From assembly GCF_046298265.1 (NCBI RefSeq), contig NZ_JBKAHK010000007.1:124001-188000 (forward strand): a stretch of DNA of 64,000 nt, in the 5' to 3' direction. Below, one piece after another: positions 32,701 to 40,418 of the stretch. Made by a program: the position numbers and the translations under genes. The notes below the pieces were generated by a model. The model ran no database searches. It was not told the DNA's origin and saw nothing but the letters and a program-made list of their open reading frames with translations. Position 1 is the first letter of the stretch, and every line of letters starts with the position of its first letter. The stretch comes from Gillisia xinjiangensis. Lineage in GTDB: Bacteria > Bacteroidota > Bacteroidia > Flavobacteriales > Flavobacteriaceae.

Positions 32701-33677
32701 TCTATTTCTTTACGGCCGGATCAACAAACATGTACACAGGAACTTATACTTCTTATGTAAACGGAGTTCAAAGTGGCGACGGTTTATCTTCCAATATTAT
32801 CCCATCTATGCAGGGCTTTTTTGTTCATGTAACCGATACCGGGATTTATCCGGTAAGCGGAACTTTAGGAATGACAAATGAAGTGCGGATAACAAATTTT
32901 TCCCAGGAATTTTTAAAAACTCCTGAGTCCGGTAAATTTATGAGTATAAGTAAACAAGTTTTGAACTCCCCAGAACCAGAAAAAGTACCATTAATTAGAA
33001 TAAATGCAGCTTTTGAAAACGAAGTTAACACAGATCCTGCTGTACTTTATTTTCCCCATTTTGCCGAAATTTCCTTCGAAAAAGACAAGGACGCCCTTAA
33101 ATTGATGAATACTGATCTTAGCGTTCCAAACCTTTACAGCCTTACTCCTGAAAATAAAAAATTATCCATTAATGCCCTTCCAGAACCTGGAAGCGATGAG
33201 GTTAAAAAAATCCCCTTAGGCCTTAAAATTGAGAAAGACGGCTGGATGTCGATTGGCTTGCAAGACCTTCAGAATTTTTCTGCAAATTTCAATGTTTATT
33301 TAATCGATTCAGAAAAAAGAATTGGTCAGAATCTAAGCAGGAAACCACAGTACAGGTTTTATGTTAAATCAGGTCAGCACGATTCCCGTTTTTATCTTAT
33401 GTTTTCAGAAACAGAGATAAGTGATCCTGCAATCGCGTTTGATGAACCTTTCAGCGTTAAAACTGTCGGAGGAAAAGTGATGGTTAGTATGAATTTGGAA
33501 ACAGGTCAAAAAGGCGTATTACTGGCCAGTACCGTTACCGGGCAAATTCTGGACAGAAAAAATGTATCGGAAAAAGAGACCATAGAAATTGAGGGAATAA
33601 AAAGTTCAGGGGTTTACTTTTTCAGCATAAACCTGAAAGACGGGATGTTTTCCAAAAAAGTGTTAATTCAAAAATAA
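29799..33677 (+). CDS. Giant Ig/PA14-like surface protein with T9SS-type C-terminal signal (candidate adhesin)
   Basis: A 1292-residue exported protein. After the signal peptide (ending GSLGLQAQ) come Ig-like repeats: two in the first 310 residues and a third near 580-650, with a shared SWTGPNGF motif and a GTYTVTAT end. Between them, near 320-460, lies a PA14-like segment (VIDLGSDDGSRLSVDGTLVY), a fold that often binds sugars. A 'WTGTTNTDWNTSSNW' region follows near 660. The last 80 residues end SSGVYFFSINLKDGMFSKKV and resemble a type A T9SS sorting domain. It therefore may leave by the type IX system and not by the usher. Its stop overlaps the start of DUF4402 gene 4 (TAATG). Confidence 0.8.
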   Translation: MRSASWFPCLFLLATLFLGSLGLQAQTITDVTVTGTPVCKPSSIDISFRVTNGTGVPSRFTASTDYTVRLVTIAGNYYTEEKLETFRSTTFPADSNLSTIIIKRTFQIPSTVTNRSNYQILVSSTSPTAGQTIEASSAIFEVKSLPPAPTATNNGPVCVGSTLNLSATTVTGATYSWTGPNGFTSTLQNPSRTNTSAAMAGTYTVTATVNGCTSNPASTNVIINTIPSSPTATNNGPICIGSTATLTASGAVAGERYLWYNASTGGTLLKTSASNTDNTYTTPVLSATTNYWVSIINSNGCESNRTIVTATFPGNSPDSQTTAGTNTWIGHVYDGTNTGVASNGNFTNYFGTYTEAENFNQSFGGTNTCFSITSSLGNRSILTETFSVRYRMNSTKKGLYVIDLGSDDGSRLSVDGTLVYNNWSDQAWSLRPRVLMNLTGTSQLVYDFYENGGGNRVNFNNLTLILENKLTGNNDQNLCAGVTAAAISGDTFGTLPAGLSAAGYQWTYSTSLGGTRNNIVGATSASFTPDVNAAPFNNPGTYYIYRNARLSSSNNVNPNPLVATNESNPAILTVKATPNAPTASNNSPVCVGSTLELSASNISGATYSWTGPNGFVSAIQNPQVSTNTSAAMAGTYTVTATVDGCTSIGASTIVIVNASFNWTGTTNTDWNTSSNWACNSLPTLETNVLIPANLASNNYPVINAGTNALAKNISIENGASVIVNENWLRIAGDLTNSGVLNTETGSISFEGNSAQTIPAAAFQNNRIRNLGIDNTAGVTSAAIIEITGILKVETGNFNTGNDLTLISNATQTALIDGSGNGQVVGLVKMQRYLDVAFGYKYFSSPFSNSVVGDFSSYVDLNATFPNFYRYNENREDASNNSATGWETYTSPTATLDILKGYALNFGNSLTSPKTIEISGTVNNGDHQITLYNNDRLYTQGFNLVGNPYPSPIDWNAAGWTKTNIDDAVYFFTAGSTNMYTGTYTSYVNGVQSGDGLSSNIIPSMQGFFVHVTDTGIYPVSGTLGMTNEVRITNFSQEFLKTPESGKFMSISKQVLNSPEPEKVPLIRINAAFENEVNTDPAVLYFPHFAEISFEKDKDALKLMNTDLSVPNLYSLTPENKKLSINALPEPGSDEVKKIPLGLKIEKDGWMSIGLQDLQNFSANFNVYLIDSEKRIGQNLSRKPQYRFYVKSGQHDSRFYLMFSETEISDPAIAFDEPFSVKTVGGKVMVSMNLETGQKGVLLASTVTGQILDRKNVSEKETIEIEGIKSSGVYFFSINLKDGMFSKKVLIQK
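30243..30436 (+). repeat. Internal DNA repeat, copy 1 (Ig-like module)
   Basis: This 194-base segment of the adhesin gene matches 31539-31735 closely, including blocks with identical bases such as the one coding SWTGPNGF and the one coding NTSAAMAGTYTVTAT. It encodes one Ig-like module. Confidence 0.7.
31539..31735 (+). repeat. Internal DNA repeat, copy 2 (Ig-like module)
   Basis: Second copy of the module at 30243-30436, one codon longer. Synonymous positions are largely conserved, pointing to recent duplication or gene conversion. Confidence 0.7.
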
Positions 33678-34204
33678 TGAAAATAGCTTATAACCGCATC
33701 GGGACAAAAAAGACTATTAATTACGTGATTTTCGGATTGATCTTCATAGTATTCAGCTTTTGCGCAAAAGCACAGGAAAACCCGCCCATTCCTGTTCAGG
33801 TTGAGGTGAATACTGCCCGTTTTTTAAATTTCGGGGCATTTACCACGGGAATTTCCGGAGGCACTGTGATTGTCAATTCTAATGGCGCACGGACTGCGAC
33901 AGGAGATGTGGTATTGTTGAACATGGGCGAACAGTTTTCAGCAGCTTTGTTCGATGTAACGGCAAATCCGGGAACTATTATTCAAATTCAACCTCAATCT
34001 TCAATTACTCTAACTGGAAGTAATAGTGGAAGTATGACTTTAAGCATTGATAGCTATAGCACGGGACAGACATTTATAACTACTGCCAGTCCTCCATTTG
34101 CCAATCCTGTTGATGTTGGGGGGACTCTTTCGGTAGGAGATTTATCCGCAAATCCGCCCGGGCAATACAGTGGCACCTTCACCCTAACTTTTATTCAGCA
34201 ATAA
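33677..34204 (+). CDS. DUF4402 surface-fibre subunit 4 (divergent)
   Basis: A 175-residue exported protein with a long basic N-region before the signal core (VIFGLIFIVFSFCAKAQ). The DUF4402 domain has IPVQVEVNTARFLNFGAFTT, a 'GGTVIVNSNGARTATGDVVL' segment and a PPGQYSGTF motif near the end. Unlike subunits 1-3 it ends TLTFIQQ, with no penultimate Tyr. Its ATG overlaps the adhesin stop (TAATG), and the usher gene starts 18 bases after its stop, so it is tightly coupled to both. Position and altered tail suggest a special role, such as base, terminator or adaptor subunit; this is inference. Confidence 0.78.
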   Translation: MKIAYNRIGTKKTINYVIFGLIFIVFSFCAKAQENPPIPVQVEVNTARFLNFGAFTTGISGGTVIVNSNGARTATGDVVLLNMGEQFSAALFDVTANPGTIIQIQPQSSITLTGSNSGSMTLSIDSYSTGQTFITTASPPFANPVDVGGTLSVGDLSANPPGQYSGTFTLTFIQQ

Positions 34205-34222
34205 AAAGCACAGTAACTTTTG

Positions 34223-36814
34223 ATGCGTAAAATTACCCCAACCCACATTATTTCAATTGATTTTAATTCAGGGTTATCCAGATCGTTCTGCTTTATAATG
34301 TTGATCTTTCTATTAGGCCCGGGGAACAGTTTTGCACAGGAATTTATTGGATACGATGAACTAACCGTGGAAATGCGCATACCGAAAATTGGGATGATGG
34401 AACTTCCGGTTGCCATAAAAGACCAGGAAGCGTATCTTTCGGTAAAAGATCTGTTCGATTATTTGAGGATTAAAAATGCAACTGAAGAAAATTCCACAGT
34501 AATTACCGGGTTTTTACTTCAACCCGAGGCAACTTTCAGAATAGATGCCTCACAATCACAAATCATTTTTAAGGATGAAACCTATCAGTTAACTGCTTCT
34601 GATTTTATTCAAACCCCAACCACACTCTATTTAAAGTCGGAATATTTCGGAAAGATTTTCGCGCTTAACACTAAATTCAGTTTCAGAAGTCTCTCGGTAA
34701 ATCTCGATACAGAATTGGAGTTGCCGATAATAAGGGAAAAACGGCTTCAGAAAATGCGCGACAATATGGATAATGTGCGTGGCATTGTGACCCCGGATAC
34801 TATTATTGAAAGATCTTATCCGTTTTTTAAGGCCGGGATGGCAGATTGGGCGGTGATCACCACCCAGCAAACCAATGGGCAAAACGACAACCGATTTAAC
34901 CTGGGAATTGGGACCATGATCGCTGGGGGAGAAACCAATGTGCTTTTAAATTATTCCACCAAAGTTCCTTTTACTTCCCGAAATCAGTTTTATCAATGGC
35001 GTTACGTTAACAATGAGAGTAAAGTTTTTAAACAGGTAACAGCAGGGAAAATATTCACCCGAGCCACTTCTTCCTTATTTGCACCGGTAGTGGGCGCTCA
35101 GGTTAGCAATTCTCCACTGGTAAACAGGAGGTCTTTCGGAACTTATACTTTAAGCGATGTCACCGAGCCGCGATGGATGGTGGAACTTTATGTGAACAAT
35201 GTGCTTGTGAATTTTGTACAGGCCGATGCTTCCGGATTTTATACTTTTGAGGTGCCTTTGATGTATGGAAACACCCTGGTAAATCTTCGGTTTTACGGTC
35301 CTTATGGCGAGGAACGCGTTGAAGAGCGGGCAATAAATATCCCTTATAATTTTGTTCCTAAAAATGAACTGGAATACACCCTTAGCGCCGGAATGGTTGA
35401 AAACGATGAGAGAAGTAAATTTTCCAGGCTTAATTTCAATTACGGACTAAGCAACACCTTAACCTTTGGAGGTGGGGTGGAATATTTATCGGGAGTGACT
35501 TCCGGAGAAGTGATGCCTTTTGTGAATACATCGGTGAGAGTTGCTCCCGGCTTACTGTTTTCGGGTGAGTACACATACAAAGTTAAAGCGGATGGTTTGC
35601 TGAGTTACAGAACACCTTCCAATTTCCAGATCGATTTGAATTACATCAATTACGATAAAGATCAAACCGCCATCAATTTCAATTACCTGGAAGAACGTAA
35701 ATTGTCCATGTCTATGCCCATTCGCAGCAAATTCTTTTCTGCCTATACCAGGTTTAGCCTGAACCAGATAATTTTGCCGACCACTGAATTTACAACGGCG
35801 CAACTGCTTTTATCGGGAGTATTTATGGGAATTAGTACAAACCTTACCACCTATGGATTGTATAACGACCGGACAAAAAAACCTACCATTTACAGCACGC
35901 TTTCACAAACCTACCGCCTGGCTTATCAACTCTTGTTTTCACCACAAATTCAATACGATTTTAGTTCAGACAGATTTACCAACATGATTTTAAGGTTGGA
36001 AAGACCTGTTTTTGAACGAGGATTTATGAATTTGGGTTATGAGCACAACTTTCAACGGAATACTTATACTTTTCAGGTAGGATTGCGCTATTTATTCGAT
36101 TTTGCCCAAACCTCTGCCACTTCCAGAATTGGGAACCAGAATACATCTTTTGTGCAATCGGCAAGGGGAAGTTTCCTTTTTGACGACAGCACCAATTATC
36201 TCACTTACAATAACCGCAGCAGTGTTGGAAAAGGCGCAATAACTGTTATTCCGTTTTTAGATCTCAATTTCAATGGAAAATGGGACAAGGATGAGCCTAA
36301 TGTACCCGGTTTAAAACTGAAAAATCTGGGAGGAAGGTTGGTTTACAGTGAAGATAAAACAACAATCAGGATCTATGATTTGCAGCCTTATGTGCCCTTG
36401 TTAATTGAGATAGACCCCATTAGCCTTGACAATATTGCATGGAAAGTCCGTAATCCTGTTATTGCATTGGAAACTGTCCCAAACCAGTTTAAAACCCTTC
36501 ATATTCCAATTGAAGTTATGGGAGAAGTTTCGGGAATGGTTTATCTGGAAGATGATTCAGGAAATAAGGGTCAGGGAAGGATTATTGTGAATATTTTAGA
36601 TACTAACGGGAATGTTGCAGCGCGTGTTTTAAGCGAAGGGGATGGATATTTCACCTATCTGGGACTAAAACCAGGTAAATATATGGCCGTTATCGATGCT
36701 GATCAATTGGAAAACCTTGGTTATTCAGTAACATCTGAAAACACTGCTTTCGAGATTATGGTGGATCAATATGGTGATATCGTGGATAATCTTGAATTCA
36801 CCCTGAAAAATTGA
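34223..36814 (+). CDS. Fimbrial-usher-like outer membrane protein
   Basis: 863 residues from ATG 34223 (a TTG one codon earlier is possible); typical usher size. The signal peptide ends near GPGNSFAQ. Residues about 45-185 resemble the N-terminal domain of CS1/TcfC-type ushers (AYLSVKDLFDYLRIKNA, GFLLQPEATFRIDA, LYLKSEYFGKIFALNTKFSF, ELPIIREKRLQKMR). Residues 277-378 carry the usher barrel/plug block: SSLFAPVVGAQVSNSPLVNR, ELYVNNVLVNFVQADASGFY, LRFYGPYGEERVEERAINIP. A beta-barrel follows to about 680; the C-terminus has PFLDLNFNGKWDKDEPNVPG and a carboxypeptidase-regulatory-like fold. It should form the secretion pore for the DUF4402 subunits. Downstream is a repeat-rich gap without a clear terminator. 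Confidence 0.8.
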   Translation: MRKITPTHIISIDFNSGLSRSFCFIMLIFLLGPGNSFAQEFIGYDELTVEMRIPKIGMMELPVAIKDQEAYLSVKDLFDYLRIKNATEENSTVITGFLLQPEATFRIDASQSQIIFKDETYQLTASDFIQTPTTLYLKSEYFGKIFALNTKFSFRSLSVNLDTELELPIIREKRLQKMRDNMDNVRGIVTPDTIIERSYPFFKAGMADWAVITTQQTNGQNDNRFNLGIGTMIAGGETNVLLNYSTKVPFTSRNQFYQWRYVNNESKVFKQVTAGKIFTRATSSLFAPVVGAQVSNSPLVNRRSFGTYTLSDVTEPRWMVELYVNNVLVNFVQADASGFYTFEVPLMYGNTLVNLRFYGPYGEERVEERAINIPYNFVPKNELEYTLSAGMVENDERSKFSRLNFNYGLSNTLTFGGGVEYLSGVTSGEVMPFVNTSVRVAPGLLFSGEYTYKVKADGLLSYRTPSNFQIDLNYINYDKDQTAINFNYLEERKLSMSMPIRSKFFSAYTRFSLNQIILPTTEFTTAQLLLSGVFMGISTNLTTYGLYNDRTKKPTIYSTLSQTYRLAYQLLFSPQIQYDFSSDRFTNMILRLERPVFERGFMNLGYEHNFQRNTYTFQVGLRYLFDFAQTSATSRIGNQNTSFVQSARGSFLFDDSTNYLTYNNRSSVGKGAITVIPFLDLNFNGKWDKDEPNVPGLKLKNLGGRLVYSEDKTTIRIYDLQPYVPLLIEIDPISLDNIAWKVRNPVIALETVPNQFKTLHIPIEVMGEVSGMVYLEDDSGNKGQGRIIVNILDTNGNVAARVLSEGDGYFTYLGLKPGKYMAVIDADQLENLGYSVTSENTAFEIMVDQYGDIVDNLEFTLKN

Positions 36815-36837
36815 AAGTTAGATTTAAATCAAAAACT

Positions 36838-36973
36838 CGTGGAGTACACAAATTCTGTGGTGCTCTATTACTCGTACCCCTTTTTATTTCGCCCTTTCAG
36901 GGCTTTCTTAAACTAACCTCTTTTATTCGATGGGAGTTGCCCATCGCTTATATATTTCGCCCTTTCAGGGCTA
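36838..36973. repeat. Cluster of palindromic REP-like repeats
   Basis: Two identical 20-base units, TATTTCGCCCTTTCAGGGCT, lie at 36885-36904 and 36953-36972; each contains the hairpin GCCCT-ttc-AGGGC. Between them CGATGGG-agttg-CCCATCG (36928-36946) is another perfect hairpin, and 36841-36865 forms an imperfect one. The arrangement resembles repetitive extragenic palindromes. With only two units and 48 bases between, it is not a CRISPR array. Confidence 0.65.
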
Positions 36974-37059
36974 TCTAATACCTACGCGATAGCAGGTTTT
37001 GTGCTTCACACTAAAATCAGATATTCCATCAAATCCAAGGTTTAAATGGAATAAAAGTA

Positions 37060-39105
37060 TTATTCAGGATATTCCACCCTTAGATGAAAGATGTTCTTAA
37101 GCTTTTGCTTGAGGACCTTTTTTATGAGTTGAATTTCCTTAAAGGTGATATCGGCATTCAGGAATTGTGCTTCTTCCATTTGTTTGCTTATAATTTTTTC
37201 TACAAAGGAATCGATCTTGGCGGGGGTAGGTTCTTTCAGGCTTTTGCTGGCCGCCTCTACGCTGTCACACATCATAAGGATAGCGGTTTCCCTGCTAAAA
37301 GGAATTGGGCCGGGATACCTGAAGTCTTCAGCAGAAACAGCCTCATTCATTTCTTTTTCCTTCATATAAAAGAAATATACCGTAGTGGTCCCGTGGTGTG
37401 TTCTAATAAAATCAATTACTCTGTCGGGAATGTTATTTTTCTTGGCGATTTCAATTCCACGAATCACGTGACCAATAATTATTGCGGCACTTTCCCTTGG
37501 AGAAAGTTCATCATGGGAATTCACGGAACTTGATTGATTTTCAGAAAAATACGTAGGATTCTCCATTTTCCCAATATCATGATAAAGTGCTCCTACCCTT
37601 ACCAACATAGCATTTGCTCCAATTTCATTTGCGGCTGCTTCCGCAAGGTTGGCAACATTGAGCGAATGATGAAAGGTACCGGGAGCCTTATCTGAAAGTT
37701 CTTTTAATAATTTAGTATTGGTGTCTGACAATTCCAGCAAGGACATATCGGAAACCAATCCGAATAATTTTTCATAAATATAAATCAGCGGCTGGACAAA
37801 CAATGTGGCCAATCCTCCCAAAATAAAGGTGAGAAATATTTCGTAATCCAGGTTAAGAATATTGCCTTCCTGTATAACGATGAAAGCAAAATATACGAGG
37901 ATATAGATAAAGGTAATTTGTCCTACTGAAATAAATAAATTTGCCCTTTTATATAATTCTGATACAGTTAAAATAGTTACGATCCCTGCAATTATTTGGA
38001 GGAACATATACTCATAGCTGTTTGGGACTATAAAGCCTAAAATAAGGACGGTAATAACATGGGTGAATAATCCTAACCTTGAATCGAAAAAGGCTTTTAA
38101 CGTTAACGGAAGTATACATAAGGGTACAATATAAACAAATCTGGATTCAAAGTTAACCACCAATGAAGTAAGAAAAACCATCAGTAATAAATTAAAAAAG
38201 ATAAAGGAAACCTTAACATTGTTATCATAGATATCCCTTCGGTATTTCCGGATGAACAATAGCAGCATCAATAAGGCCATGCACACCAACAGGCTATATC
38301 CCAACAGGATCCAGTTATAACTGGAATCACTCCATACCTGTGCCTCAAATTCCTGCTTCAGCGAATTTAGAATATCGAGTTTTTCTCCTTCCACCAATTC
38401 CCCTTTGGAAATAATGATAGTTCCTCTTTCTATGCTTCCGCGCGTATAGGATATGTTGTTAAGTTTGCTATCCAGCTCTTTTTGGGTAAGAGCCGAATCA
38501 AAAATAACATTGGGTTCAATAATTGTATAAAATAGTTCCAGCAATTCCGGTTGGATCGACACCAAATTTGAACTGGAAATTTCCGAAGTTAAAAAAGACT
38601 GTATCTCCTCCTGTGAAAATAGCCGGTCGTAATTAATTTCAAAGGCTTCATTACCTTTTCTTAAATACACAAGTTGCTCAGGATTAGAGCGTTTATTTTC
38701 TTCAAGTATACCGTATTGATAAAGACTCTCCAATGTTTTCTCAACAAATGTGGTAATAGCACCTTTTCTTCTGTTAAGTATGCTATCTGAAAAAACCTCC
38801 TTAATTTGAGGTTCAATTTGAGATTTTATCTGGACTACAATTTCTTCATTATAGGAATAATAAGGGATATTATTTGAAATGATCTGATCCTTTTCCTTTA
38901 CAATTTCATCATCGGACTTTAAAATGGCAAAATCAAAAGGAGCATACAAATTTTCATATTGCCACGGCTTTCCTTTTGTGATTTCATATTTAAATTTACC
39001 ACCTTTAGGAAGAAGGTATACAACAACCACCGCGGTAAGAATAAAAAGAAAAACCTTGTAAAATAAGGCCTGGTTTTTATATAAATTATTGATGAAATTG
39101 GTCAT
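37060..39105 (-). CDS. HD-family phosphohydrolase, PgpH-type (7TMR-HDED/7TM/HD)
   Basis: A 681-residue membrane protein. One N-terminal transmembrane helix (about 17-32) precedes an extracytoplasmic 7TMR-HDED-type domain (about 60-275), then seven transmembrane helices (about 280-470) and a cytoplasmic HD domain. The HD motif is visible: FHHSLNVANLAEAAANE, then GALYHDIGKMENPTYF with the metal-binding HD pair, and RTHHGTTTVYFF. The Listeria homologue PgpH degrades cyclic di-AMP to pApA, so this is a likely c-di-AMP phosphodiesterase linked to osmotic and cell-wall control; whether this strain makes c-di-AMP cannot be seen here. It is transcribed away from the divergent thiolase gene. Confidence 0.87.
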   Translation of the reverse strand: MTNFINNLYKNQALFYKVFLFILTAVVVVYLLPKGGKFKYEITKGKPWQYENLYAPFDFAILKSDDEIVKEKDQIISNNIPYYSYNEEIVVQIKSQIEPQIKEVFSDSILNRRKGAITTFVEKTLESLYQYGILEENKRSNPEQLVYLRKGNEAFEINYDRLFSQEEIQSFLTSEISSSNLVSIQPELLELFYTIIEPNVIFDSALTQKELDSKLNNISYTRGSIERGTIIISKGELVEGEKLDILNSLKQEFEAQVWSDSSYNWILLGYSLLVCMALLMLLLFIRKYRRDIYDNNVKVSFIFFNLLLMVFLTSLVVNFESRFVYIVPLCILPLTLKAFFDSRLGLFTHVITVLILGFIVPNSYEYMFLQIIAGIVTILTVSELYKRANLFISVGQITFIYILVYFAFIVIQEGNILNLDYEIFLTFILGGLATLFVQPLIYIYEKLFGLVSDMSLLELSDTNTKLLKELSDKAPGTFHHSLNVANLAEAAANEIGANAMLVRVGALYHDIGKMENPTYFSENQSSSVNSHDELSPRESAAIIIGHVIRGIEIAKKNNIPDRVIDFIRTHHGTTTVYFFYMKEKEMNEAVSAEDFRYPGPIPFSRETAILMMCDSVEAASKSLKEPTPAKIDSFVEKIISKQMEEAQFLNADITFKEIQLIKKVLKQKLKNIFHLRVEYPE

Positions 39106-39159
39106 TCTATGTTTTACTATTTTCCAAATGTACTAAAAAATCATCTGAGGTGAGAAGCC

Positions 39160-39191
39160 TTGGTTTCTTCTTTATAAAATCACTAAATTCG
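39160..39191 (+). promoter_or_regulatory. Promoter of the thiolase gene
   Basis: TTG at 39160-39162, a 21-base spacer and TAAATTCG at 39184-39191 (one mismatch to TAnnTTTG). The ATG is 28 bases downstream. Confidence 0.45.
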
Positions 39192-39219
39192 CAACAGGAT
39201 AAATTTTAATACTATCGTC

Positions 39220-40395
39220 ATGAAAGAAGTTGTAATAGTGAGTGCCGCGAGGACGCCAATAGGAAGTTTTCTTGGAGGTTTGTCTACGGTTCCAGCCACC
39301 AGGTTAGGATCTATAGCCATCCAGGGAGCTTTAAATAAAATTAATTTAAACCCGGAACTTGTTGATGAAGTTTTGATGGGAAATGTAGTACAGGCAGGTG
39401 TTGGTCAGGCTCCTGCAAGACAAGCTGCCCTTGGTGCAGGAATTCCGGATACGGTTCCTTGTACCACAGTGAATAAAGTTTGTGCCAGTGGAATGAAAGC
39501 TGTGATGCAGGGCGCGCAGGCGATCATGCTTGGAGATGCCGATATTATTGTGGCAGGAGGAATGGAAAACATGAGCCTTATCCCTCATTATTTACACCTT
39601 AGAACCGGACAAAAGTTTGGTCCTGCAACTATGATAGATGGGATGCAAAAAGATGGACTTGTGGATGCCTATGACCATAATGCGATGGGAACCTGTGCAG
39701 ATCTATGTGCCAGTGAGCATAATTTTTCAAGAGAAGATCAGGATGCTTTTGCCGTCCAATCCTATAACAGGTCTGCGAAGGCATGGAAAGATGGTAAATA
39801 TGATAATGAGGTAGTACCTGTAGAAGTGCCTCAAAGAAAAGGAGATCCTGTTATTGTAAAGGAAGACGAAGAGTTTAAGAATGTACGAATGGATAAGATA
39901 ACTTCTTTACGTCCTGCATTTTCCAAAGATGGAACTGTAACTGCTGCCAATGCTTCCACAATCAATGATGGAGCTGCTGCGCTTGTTTTGATGAGCCGGG
40001 AAAAAGCAAATGAAATGGGATTAAAAGTAATGGCAAGCATTAAAGGCTTTGCAGATGCTGCCCAGGAGCCAAAGTGGTTCACTACTTCTCCTGCCAAGGC
40101 TTTACCAAAAGCTATTGCCAAAGCCGGGATAACACAGGATGATATCGATTATTTTGAATTTAACGAAGCCTTTGCGGTTGTAGGTTTGGCCAATATGAAA
40201 CTTTTGGGCTTAACAGATAAAAACACCAATGTTAATGGCGGTGCTGTTTCTTTGGGCCATCCACTTGGATGTTCCGGAGCACGTATTATCGTAACTCTTT
40301 TGAACGTTTTGGAACAGAATAATGCCAAAACCGGTGCAGCTGCTATTTGTAATGGTGGTGGTGGTGCTTCGGCTATAATAATTCAGAGAGATTAA
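39220..40395 (+). CDS. Acetyl-CoA C-acyltransferase (thiolase)
   Basis: A 391-residue thiolase, full length for the degradative/biosynthetic class. The nucleophile Cys88 is in TTVNKVCASGMKAV; the second active-site set is SLGHPLGCSGARI and the C-terminal CNGGGGASAI. It joins two acetyl-CoA or cleaves 3-ketoacyl-CoA in a reversible reaction. The neighbours do not reveal which: the HD phosphohydrolase is divergent and the NlpC/P60 gene follows at 23 bases in the same direction, giving a probable two-gene transcript of unrelated functions. Acetyl-CoA acetyltransferase is the more likely subtype from the motif spacing, but I do not assign one. Confidence 0.9.
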   Translation: MKEVVIVSAARTPIGSFLGGLSTVPATRLGSIAIQGALNKINLNPELVDEVLMGNVVQAGVGQAPARQAALGAGIPDTVPCTTVNKVCASGMKAVMQGAQAIMLGDADIIVAGGMENMSLIPHYLHLRTGQKFGPATMIDGMQKDGLVDAYDHNAMGTCADLCASEHNFSREDQDAFAVQSYNRSAKAWKDGKYDNEVVPVEVPQRKGDPVIVKEDEEFKNVRMDKITSLRPAFSKDGTVTAANASTINDGAAALVLMSREKANEMGLKVMASIKGFADAAQEPKWFTTSPAKALPKAIAKAGITQDDIDYFEFNEAFAVVGLANMKLLGLTDKNTNVNGGAVSLGHPLGCSGARIIVTLLNVLEQNNAKTGAAAICNGGGGASAIIIQRD

Positions 40396-40418
40396 GTAAA
40401 ATTTCCAATGTTTAATCA

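Noticed and set aside
36885..36972. Two spaced identical repeats that look like a CRISPR array
   Set aside because: Only two units, a spacer holding its own hairpin, and no cas genes; REP-like elements explain it better.
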